The notes under the pieces are model-generated. The model made no database searches and was not told the origin of the DNA. It saw nothing but the letters and a program-made list of their open reading frames with translations. Both the position numbers and the translations under genes were made by a program. Of a stretch of DNA of 7,117 bases, positions 1 through 5,056 are shown piece by piece (within the stretch, counting starts at the first letter, position 1; each line of letters begins with the position of its first letter). The stretch comes from an uncultured Treponema sp. Its GTDB lineage: Bacteria; Spirochaetota; Spirochaetia; Treponematales; Treponemataceae. Location of the stretch: NCBI GenBank assembly GCA_937892225.1, contig CALAUH010000057.1:1-7117 (forward strand), given 5' to 3'.

Positions 1-4
1 ATCC

Positions 5-724
5 TTATTCCTTCTTTATCCTTTTAATCATCTTCATCCCTGTTTCTTTTTCATCATTCAAAATCTTACTCAAAGGTTTATTTACAAGCGAAATTACCGG
101 TCCGAGTAAAATGCTCATACAAACAGAACCAATTACCGAACCTTGAATTCCTTTTCCACCGATTTTTGCAGCAAGAAGACCAATTCCAATTGCAGAAAAA
201 TCAAACAGAATGCGGATAATAAAAAATGGAACTTTTGGAATAGCATTACTTATTATAGTAGGAAGTGCATCATAAGGAGCAGTTCCAAGTCCGGCATCAA
301 TATAAATAGAAGCAACGATTACAAAAACTACAATCGTCAGGGCAAAAATTACAATCTTTGCGGTAAGTGTACAATCAGCTAAAAATGAATAAAAACCGAC
401 ATTTGTCCAAAACCATTTAAAAAAGTCGGCAATATAACCAATCAAAAGCATGTTTGCTAAAGTTCCAAAACCAATCATCTGTGCTCCAAAAATAAATGTA
501 AACACGAGCATGATTGTATAAACTATAACCTGAGTATTTCCAAGTGAAAGCCCAGTAGCAGCGGCAATATTTAAATTCATAAAACTTGCAGGATCAGTTC
601 CAAATCCAACGGCAATCAAAATTGAAAGTGTAAATCCCATCATAAAAACTGCGGGAAGCATAAATGCAAGTTTTTTTCCAATATGAGGAACGATAAATTG
701 TTTTGGAGTAAAATTAATTTTCAT
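5..724 (-). CDS. YczE/YyaS/YitT-like integral membrane protein
   Basis: This is a 239-residue hydrophobic protein with about six membrane segments (roughly residues 18-38, 62-80, 85-101, 123-141, 166-185 and 193-213). It shows the internal duplication typical of the YczE/YitT group. The first half has GFGTDPASF (40-48) followed by GFGTLANMLLIGYIADF (85-101). The second half has IDAGLGTAPYDAL (142-154) followed by a glycine-rich GGKGIQGSVIG segment (189-199). Family members sit in the cytoplasmic membrane and their substrate is mostly unknown, so I give no transport function. I chose the ATG at 724. A TTG at 760 would add 12 residues (MPIILRCANLFH) unlike the family. Neither start has a Shine-Dalgarno sequence. 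The last 13 residues (ETGMKMIKRIKKE) are encoded by a dispersed repeat that also supplies the TAA stop. The gene is divergent from the oxidoreductase at 1047. Family assignment is firm; function is not. Confidence 0.8.
   Translation of the reverse strand: MKINFTPKQFIVPHIGKKLAFMLPAVFMMGFTLSILIAVGFGTDPASFMNLNIAAATGLSLGNTQVIVYTIMLVFTFIFGAQMIGFGTLANMLLIGYIADFFKWFWTNVGFYSFLADCTLTAKIVIFALTIVVFVIVASIYIDAGLGTAPYDALPTIISNAIPKVPFFIIRILFDFSAIGIGLLAAKIGGKGIQGSVIGSVCMSILLGPVISLVNKPLSKILNDEKETGMKMIKRIKKE
18..46 (-). repeat. Repeat family A, copy 1, inside the 3' end of the membrane protein gene
   Basis: Read on the minus strand this 29-base stretch begins GAAACAGGGATGAAG and ends AAAAGGAT. By hand alignment it matches the plus-strand copy at 768-796 at 26 of 29 positions and the minus-strand copy at 3201-3229 at 25 of 29. 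It is translated as the C-terminal tail of the membrane protein. Similar sequence continues past the stop codon to the window edge. Confidence 0.7.
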
Positions 725-731
725 ATGAAAT

Positions 732-760
732 AAATTAGCACAACGGAGGATTATTGGCAA
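732..760 (-). promoter_or_regulatory. Possible promoter of the membrane protein gene
   Basis: On the minus strand TTGCCA (760-755, five of six matches to the -35 consensus) is followed after 17 bases by TAATTT (737-732, three of six matches to -10). The start ATG is only seven bases further on. Transcription would then begin at or next to the ATG, giving a leaderless or nearly leaderless message. That would fit the missing Shine-Dalgarno sequence. The -10 match is weak, so this is only a candidate. Confidence 0.25.
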
Positions 761-767
761 TTGATGT

Positions 768-796
768 GAAACGGGGATGAAGAGGATAAAAAGGAT
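768..796 (+). repeat. Repeat family A, copy 2
   Basis: The copy reads GAAACGGGGATGAAGAGGAT and then AAAAAGGAT. It matches the copy at 18-46 at 26 of 29 positions but in the opposite orientation. The membrane protein gene is therefore bracketed by two outward-facing inverted copies. Confidence 0.7.
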
Positions 797-803
797 TTTT
801 TTT

Positions 804-831
804 GAAACAGGATAGGTAGGATGAGGAGGAT
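804..831 (+). repeat. Repeat family A, diverged copy with exact 9-base period
   Basis: This copy starts GAAACAGGAT, seven bases after copy 2, and has GGAT at 810, 819 and 828, an exact 9-base period. It resembles the GAAACAGG-GGAT sequence of the other copies but is more diverged. Confidence 0.5.
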
Positions 832-937
832 ATTGTGGAATTAGGAATTAGAAAGTGATAGAAAAAAAAACTGCTCGATTTTTTTTGCTCTTCTTCTCGT
901 AAATTTTTAAAAACTATTTTTAATTCTTTATAAATTT

Positions 938-970
938 AATCTGCGGAAATCTGCGCAATCTGCGAGAAAT
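938..970 (+). repeat. Repeat family B: three ATCTGCG units
   Basis: ATCTGCG occurs at 939, 949 and 958, so the units are 10 and 9 bases apart, and AGAAAT follows the last one. The stretch is far richer in GC than the flanking AT sequence and does not code. It lies about 80 bases before the oxidoreductase start. Confidence 0.65.
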
Positions 971-1022
971 TTTTTATTAGTTTAATCCTACTATTAAATA
1001 ATAGATTTATTCACTTTTCTTC

Positions 1023-1040
1023 TATAATTTATAGTAAAAT
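1023..1040 (+). promoter_or_regulatory. Candidate -10 elements of the oxidoreductase gene
   Basis: A perfect TATAAT lies at 1023-1028, followed by TATAGT (1030-1035) and TAAAAT (1035-1040), all just upstream of the ATG at 1047. I find no convincing -35 hexamer at the right distance from any of them, so the active one cannot be chosen. Any of the three would give a 5' leader of at most about a dozen bases. Confidence 0.3.
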
Positions 1041-1046
1041 ATAAAT

Positions 1047-2072
1047 ATGAACAAAAAAATTAATTGGGCAATTCTCGCTCCAGGAAACATTGCCAACAGT
1101 ATGGCAACTGCAATGAACGGCGTAAAAACTGATGGCAATATCAACCTTTATGCTGTTGCAAGTCGTAATTTAGAACGTGCAAAATCATTTGCAGAAAAAT
1201 GGAATTTCCAAAAAGCCTATGGCTCTTACGAAGAACTTTATAACGACCCTGATGTTGATGCAGTTTACATTGCAAATCCACATGCATTTCATTTTGAATC
1301 AGTAATAGCTTGTTTAAATGCCGGTAAACATGTACTTTGCGAAAAACCTGCCGGATGCAGCCGCGACCAGCTTGATAAAATGATTATGCTCGCCCGCTCC
1401 AAAAATCTATTTTTTATGGAAGCAATGTGGACTGCTTTTAATCCATGTATTGCGCAAATAAAAAAATGCATTGCAGAAGAAACAATCGGTAAAATCAAAC
1501 ATATTGAATCTCACTTTTGCAACCGGATTGCTTATGATCCTAAAAACCGATTGTACGCTCCCGAACTTGCCGGCGGTGCTCTTTTAGATTTAGGCATTTA
1601 CAATATTTATTTTGCGATGATGATAAATGATTTTTCACCAATCCGCGACCGAAGTTCAAACGTCCGTTTACTTAATGGTGTTGATGTATGGAACAGCGTA
1701 AATCTTACTTTTGAAAATGGAGTTACAACAAATTTCCAAAGTGCCGCTGATATGCCAAACGCAACTGACAATCACGAAGCTGTTATTTTTGGTGAAAAAG
1801 GCTACATCAAAGTTTTCAATTTTTTCCTTGCACAAAAAGCCGAAGTTCACATGTACAACAATGATAATGGAAACGAAAGTTCTGTATCTGTTATCGACGT
1901 TCCATTCCGCGTAAACGGCTACGAATACGAACTTATTCACGCAACAGACTGCATTCTAAACGGCAAAACTGAATCACAAGTTCATACTTTTAAAAAGTCA
2001 CAAAATCTTTGCCAAATTATGGATGATTTACGTGCCGACTGGAATATGAAATACCCATGGGAAGAAAATTAA
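1047..2072 (+). CDS. Gfo/Idh/MocA-family NAD(P)-dependent oxidoreductase
   Basis: This 341-residue cytoplasmic enzyme has the usual length for its family. The N-terminal Rossmann fold shows the dinucleotide loop APGNIA (11-16), AVASRNLERA (36-45) after the second strand, and the family signature CEKP (98-101) after NAGKHVL. The C-terminal half has MEAMWTAFNP (124-133) and GGALLDLGIYNI (176-187), whose Asp181 and Tyr185 fit the substrate-site positions. The EAMWT plus ALLDLGIY combination points to the dihydrodiol dehydrogenase/D-xylose 1-dehydrogenase/glucose-fructose oxidoreductase branch, which oxidises a sugar or cyclitol hydroxyl with NAD(P). The exact substrate cannot be read from sequence. 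No Shine-Dalgarno sequence precedes the ATG, unlike the next two genes. It is the first of three co-directional genes that probably form one pathway. The family call is firm; the branch is likely. Confidence 0.9.
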   Translation: MNKKINWAILAPGNIANSMATAMNGVKTDGNINLYAVASRNLERAKSFAEKWNFQKAYGSYEELYNDPDVDAVYIANPHAFHFESVIACLNAGKHVLCEKPAGCSRDQLDKMIMLARSKNLFFMEAMWTAFNPCIAQIKKCIAEETIGKIKHIESHFCNRIAYDPKNRLYAPELAGGALLDLGIYNIYFAMMINDFSPIRDRSSNVRLLNGVDVWNSVNLTFENGVTTNFQSAADMPNATDNHEAVIFGEKGYIKVFNFFLAQKAEVHMYNNDNGNESSVSVIDVPFRVNGYEYELIHATDCILNGKTESQVHTFKKSQNLCQIMDDLRADWNMKYPWEEN

Positions 2073-2073
2073 A

Positions 2074-2106
2074 AAATGAAGAATGAAAAATTAAGAATGA
2101 AGAATG
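2074..2106 (+). repeat. Repeat family D: AATGAAGAATG direct repeat
   Basis: The 11-base AATGAAGAATG occurs perfectly at 2075-2085 and 2096-2106, a 21-base period. The block begins two bases after the oxidoreductase stop codon and is followed by TGTGGAATAAG, a motif also found at 834-844. Confidence 0.6.
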
Positions 2107-2133
2107 TGGAATAAGATTCATTTTTTTGTTTAC

Positions 2134-2168
2134 TGAAAATCCGTAGGATTTTCGAATCCGTGTGGCAT
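2134..2168 (+). repeat. Repeat family E, copy 1: hairpin-forming 35-base repeat
   Basis: It shares 31 of 35 positions with 3131-3165. The core CCGTAGGATTTTCGAATCC is identical in both. This copy contains a perfect 8-base inverted repeat, GAAAATCC-GTA-GGATTTTC (2135-2153). The alternative hairpin GGATT-TTCG-AATCC (2146-2159) has a UUCG tetraloop in RNA. The two folds share GGATTTTC and exclude each other. There is no following T-run, so it is not an ordinary intrinsic terminator. It ends seven bases before the AGGAG of the next gene. Confidence 0.7.
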
Positions 2169-2185
2169 AAAAAATAGGAGATTAT

Positions 2186-3067
2186 ATGGAACTTACATCA
2201 AATTCAGATAAAATTACCCGCGACTATTTTGATTCGCTTTTACTTGAAACACGTTATTTAGATTCAGGACTTCCATCAACTAAAATGGAACTATTTGGAA
2301 TGACTTTTGACACTCCGATTATGACTGCTGCCCTTTCTCACCTGGGAAATACTGCAAAAAACGGAATGAAAATTTACGCTGAGGCTGCTGCAAAATGTAA
2401 TGCCGTTCACTGGGTTGGAATGGGTCCCGACGAAGAACTTGAAGATATAATTTCCACTGGTGCTAAAACAATCAAAATCATAAAACCACACGAAGACAAC
2501 AAAGAAGTTTTCCGAAAAATTGAACACGCCGTAAAATCAGGTTGCTTTGCCGTTGGAATGGACATTGACCACAGTTTTAATTCGTCAGGTGGTTATGATA
2601 ATGTACTCGGATTACCAATGAAAGCAAAATCATCAGCAGAACTTGCCGATTTTGTACAGGCAGCAGGAATTCCATTTATTGTAAAAGGAGTTTTAAGCCC
2701 ACGCGATGCAGAAAAATGCCTAAAAGCCGGATGTGCAGGTCTTGTAATTTCCCATCACCACAACATGATGCCATATTCAGTTGCACCGCTGATGGTAATT
2801 CAAGATATTTTAGATGCAGTTCAAAACGAAATCCCCGTTTTTGTTGATTGCGGAATTGAAAGCGGAATGGATGCATATAAATGTCTTGCACTTGGAGCTA
2901 CAGCCGTAAGCGTTGGCCGCCACCTAATGCCACTATTGAAAAAAGGATCAGACGCAGTTGCAAACAGAATTAAAGAAATGAACGATGAACTTGCAGGCGT
3001 CATGGCACGTACCGGAGTTTTAAGTTTAGATAAAATGGATAAATCAGTTATTCATAAGATTTTTTAG
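2186..3067 (+). CDS. FMN-dependent alpha-hydroxy-acid dehydrogenase-like protein, atypical active site
   Basis: This 293-residue protein belongs to the FMN-dependent alpha-hydroxy-acid dehydrogenase family (glycolate oxidase, lactate dehydrogenase LldD), which is usually about 350-400 residues. The barrel core is clear: TPIMTAALSHLG (43-54), PFIVKGVLSPRDAEKCLKAG (163-182) with the conserved lysine at 167, then VFVDCGIESGMDAYK (218-232) and ALGATAVSVGR (235-245), which form the FMN phosphate site. The catalytic SNHGGR motif reads SHHHNM (189-194): the histidine aligned with the base is kept (His191), but the substrate carboxylate-binding arginine is methionine. The other substrate arginine, expected near GMDIDHSFNSSGG (124-136), is also missing. 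The substrate is therefore probably not a simple 2-hydroxy acid. AGGAG at 2176-2180, five bases before the ATG, supports the start. The TAG stop is the first triplet of a CACAGAT repeat. An IMP-dehydrogenase-like or other FMN barrel is a less likely alternative. Confidence 0.8.
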   Translation: MELTSNSDKITRDYFDSLLLETRYLDSGLPSTKMELFGMTFDTPIMTAALSHLGNTAKNGMKIYAEAAAKCNAVHWVGMGPDEELEDIISTGAKTIKIIKPHEDNKEVFRKIEHAVKSGCFAVGMDIDHSFNSSGGYDNVLGLPMKAKSSAELADFVQAAGIPFIVKGVLSPRDAEKCLKAGCAGLVISHHHNMMPYSVAPLMVIQDILDAVQNEIPVFVDCGIESGMDAYKCLALGATAVSVGRHLMPLLKKGSDAVANRIKEMNDELAGVMARTGVLSLDKMDKSVIHKIF

Positions 3068-3104
3068 CCACAGATAAACACAGATGAACACTGATAAAGA
3101 AGAT
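3065..3104 (+). repeat. Repeat family C: CACAGAT units starting at a stop codon
   Basis: CACAGAT at 3069, CACAGAT at 3079 and CACTGAT at 3089 are exactly 10 bases apart. The block starts TAGCCACAGAT, and its TAG is the stop codon of the preceding gene. A partial family A sequence (AAACAGGGATAAATAA, 3109-3124) follows shortly after. From memory, very similar TAGCCACAGAT-type strings occur between genes in many unrelated bacteria. Confidence 0.65.
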
Positions 3105-3130
3105 TTGTAAACAGGGATAAATAAAAAAAA

Positions 3131-3165
3131 TGAGAACCCGTAGGATTTTCGAATCCATTTGGCAT
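3131..3165 (+). repeat. Repeat family E, copy 2
   Basis: This is the second copy of the hairpin repeat at 2134-2168 (31 of 35 positions). The GGATT-TTCG-AATCC hairpin is fully kept. The longer stem is weakened to GAGAACCC-GTA-GGATTTTC, with one G-U pair and one mismatch. Like copy 1 it lies between two co-directional genes, and it ends TGGCAT. Confidence 0.7.
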
Positions 3166-3200
3166 TCATCTTTCATATCCTACTAATTCTGTTTCTTATC

Positions 3201-3229
3201 ATCCCCTTCATCATTTTCATCCCTGTTTC
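3201..3229 (-). repeat. Repeat family A, copy 3, next to a ribosome binding site
   Basis: Read on the minus strand it begins GAAACAGGGATGAA and ends GGGGAT, matching the copy at 18-46 at 25 of 29 positions. It ends six bases before the AGGAG of the TIM-barrel gene, so it forms most of that gene's translated leader. Confidence 0.65.
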
Positions 3230-3246
3230 AAAAAAGGAGTAAAATT

Positions 3247-4065
3247 ATGTACTTAGGAATATCATCATCATTACAACATAAAACACCACAGGAATGGGCA
3301 CAAAAACACGTTGCACTCGGATTAAAATGCGTAAACTTTCCGGTAGATTATCTTTCTGGCCGCGAAACTTACTTGTCTTACAAAAAAGCGGCCGACGATG
3401 CAGGACTTTTAATTGCCGAAGTTGGAATCTGGAAAAACACACTTGCCGCTGACCCTACCGAACGTACAAAATGGATTGACTATGCAATCAACCAGCTAAA
3501 AATGGCAGATGAAATTGGTGCAGTCTGCTGTGTAAACGTAATTGGAACTCCATATGGTCCCCGCTGGGATGGTGGTTACCGCAAAAACTTCAGCGATGAA
3601 TGTTTTGAAATGGCAGTAAAAATGATTCAGGAAATTATCGACACCGTAAAACCAAAACACACAAAATTTGCAATTGAATCTATGCCTTGGATGATTCCTT
3701 CAAGTCCGGACGAATATTTAAAACTGATAAAAGCCGTAAACCGCCCGGAGTTTGGAGCACATCTTGATGTTGTAAATATGATTACGAGCCCCGAACGTTA
3801 TTTTTTCAACGACGATTTTCTCCACGAATGTTTTTCTAAACTTGGAGATAAAATCTGCAGCTGCCACTTAAAAGACGTTCATCTAAAAGACGAATATACG
3901 TTTCAACTGCAGGAATGTGCATGTGGAAACGGTGAATTAGACATCAAACTGTATGAGCAACTTGCCACTGCCCAGAATCCTAAAATGCCAATGATAATTG
4001 AACATCTTTCTACGGATGAAGAATACATTCAGAGTGTAAAATACGTACAAAAAAGAATAAACTAA
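3247..4065 (+). CDS. Sugar isomerase/epimerase, xylose-isomerase-like TIM barrel
   Basis: This 272-residue protein has the AP-endonuclease-2/xylose-isomerase-like TIM-barrel fold and is of typical length. MYLGISSS starts the first strand. The expected metal ligands are visible as Glu144 (FAIESMPW, 141-148), Asp174 (HLDVVN, 172-177), His207 (CHLKD, 206-210) and Glu252 (IIEHL, 250-254). Family members isomerise, epimerise or dehydrate free or phosphorylated sugars and keto-inositols with a divalent metal. Partnership with a Gfo/Idh/MocA oxidoreductase is common, which suggests it works on the oxidised sugar. The substrate is not determined. AGGAG at 3235-3239, seven bases before the ATG, fixes the start. 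It converges with the Stealth gene, with three bases between the stop codons and no clear terminator. It is also the last gene before the drop in GC. Confidence 0.87.
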   Translation: MYLGISSSLQHKTPQEWAQKHVALGLKCVNFPVDYLSGRETYLSYKKAADDAGLLIAEVGIWKNTLAADPTERTKWIDYAINQLKMADEIGAVCCVNVIGTPYGPRWDGGYRKNFSDECFEMAVKMIQEIIDTVKPKHTKFAIESMPWMIPSSPDEYLKLIKAVNRPEFGAHLDVVNMITSPERYFFNDDFLHECFSKLGDKICSCHLKDVHLKDEYTFQLQECACGNGELDIKLYEQLATAQNPKMPMIIEHLSTDEEYIQSVKYVQKRIN

Positions 4066-4068
4066 TAA

Positions 4069-5046
4069 TTATTTTTCAAACTCTGTTTTTTTAGTAAATC
4101 GTTTCTCTAAATATTTTTTTGCAATTATTATATCATCATCTTTATTCATATTATTTATACAAAAACAAACTGGATTAAATAAATGCATTTTTATTTTTTC
4201 TTTTATATTTAATCTTTCATCAATATAGGATGTATAAAATTTATTTTTTAAAAAAATAAAACTTAATTTAACTAAGAAATTCATTGGATAAGGAATATGA
4301 ACAAACTTACAATCATTATAATAAATCATTTCATATTGCCATAATACTCTTCCAATATTTTTTTCATCTCTAAAAACAGATTTATTATTTTCATAAGTTT
4401 CAGGATAAAAATCTAATATTTTTTTTATCATAGATTTTGAAAATGCATCTACACCATGAATTGGAATATAAAAAGGAATATGAATATTTCTTTTATTACA
4501 AAATAACTTATATGCATTATTAATTAAGGTTTTCCAATAATCTTCCTTATTAAAGTCTACATATGAATTATAATGTTTCATATGTACAATAGGTTTATCA
4601 TTACTAAAAAAATCTGATTTTTTTACTTTCCTAGCAAAAAATACATCATCATTTAAATATAAAAACTTATCTTCAAGGCCAGGAATATTTATTAAATATT
4701 GTTCAATTACATTTGCATTAAAAACAGGTAGTATTTCTTTAGGAATAATTTGTGTATGATCAATAACAGTTAATTTTTCATTTTCTACTAACCATTCAGG
4801 TTTTTGTTTATTTGTAATAATATAAATATGATTAAACCAAGAGGCATATTTCATTACAGAACGTAATGAATATTTTAATTCATCATTATTTTGATATCTT
4901 AATTTATCATTATATTTTTCATCATTTTTATTAATAATACCTAATTTAATTTCTTGTTCACGTTTTGATTTAGCAAATTCTGGATCAGCACTATCACACC
5001 ATGCATAAACAAAATCAATTTTCATTAAATTATCATTTTTTGACAT
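4069..5046 (-). CDS. Stealth-family capsular polysaccharide sugar-phosphate transferase
   Basis: This 325-residue protein has all four conserved Stealth regions. CR1 is IDFVYAWCDSADPEF (10-24). CR2 runs from about 50 to 138, including RYQNNDELKYSLRS, IYIITNKQKPEWL and FLYLNDDVFF. CR3 lies around IHGVDAFSKSMIKKI (196-210) and CR4 around FCINNMNKDD (295-304). Stealth proteins transfer hexose-1-phosphate from a nucleotide sugar to make phosphodiester-linked capsule or surface glycan in the cytoplasm, so that is the likely role; the sugar is unknown. It lies 10 bases downstream of rfbA in the same operon. AGGAA at 5055-5059 overlaps the rfbA TAG stop, suggesting coupled translation. The gene is extremely AT-rich, with 60-base stretches near 10% GC, unlike the genes to its left, which suggests horizontal acquisition. 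Confidence 0.9.
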   Translation of the reverse strand: MSKNDNLMKIDFVYAWCDSADPEFAKSKREQEIKLGIINKNDEKYNDKLRYQNNDELKYSLRSVMKYASWFNHIYIITNKQKPEWLVENEKLTVIDHTQIIPKEILPVFNANVIEQYLINIPGLEDKFLYLNDDVFFARKVKKSDFFSNDKPIVHMKHYNSYVDFNKEDYWKTLINNAYKLFCNKRNIHIPFYIPIHGVDAFSKSMIKKILDFYPETYENNKSVFRDEKNIGRVLWQYEMIYYNDCKFVHIPYPMNFLVKLSFIFLKNKFYTSYIDERLNIKEKIKMHLFNPVCFCINNMNKDDDIIIAKKYLEKRFTKKTEFEK

Positions 5047-5056
5047 TTTATATTTC

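Larger units (their letters stand above)
725..1046. other. Divergent intergenic region with no gene, made largely of repeat-derived sequence
   Basis: This 322-base spacer lies between two divergent genes, so it must hold both promoters. I see no open reading frame with protein-like sequence. From left to right it holds two adjacent family A repeats (768-796 and 804-831), a TGTGGAATTAG motif (834-844) also present in nearly the same form after the oxidoreductase gene (TGTGGAATAAG, 2105-2115), and an A-run and T-run segment (861-888). An ATCTGCG triplicate repeat (938-970), a small inverted repeat CTATT-AAAT-AATAG (991-1004) and an AT-rich promoter-like stretch before 1047 follow. Confidence 0.6.

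Noticed and set aside
143..382. Plus-strand open frame of 79 codons
   Set aside because: It lies opposite the YczE-like gene, its protein is rich in Asn, Lys and Ser without any domain, and it has no ribosome binding site. It is a shadow of the real gene.
861..888. A-run, CTGCTCG, T-run resembling a terminator
   Set aside because: The stem would be A-T pairs only with no GC core, and it lies upstream of both flanking genes, where a terminator makes no sense.
991..1004. CTATT-AAAT-AATAG inverted repeat as an operator
   Set aside because: A five-base A/T-rich stem is expected by chance in such AT-rich DNA, and no regulator gene is present to connect with it.
2141..2168. TTCGAATCC resembles a tRNA T-arm, suggesting a tRNA fragment or attachment site
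   Set aside because: The bases flanking the TTCGAAT loop do not pair as a T-stem, and no acceptor, D or anticodon arm can be found nearby.
725..3246. CRISPR array
   Set aside because: The repeats are short, tandem with 9-21 base periods and of several kinds. There are no regular unique spacers and no cas genes.
4064..4073. AATAATTATT palindrome covering both convergent stop codons as a bidirectional terminator
   Set aside because: It has ten A/T bases and no loop, too weak to terminate transcription, and is likely by chance.
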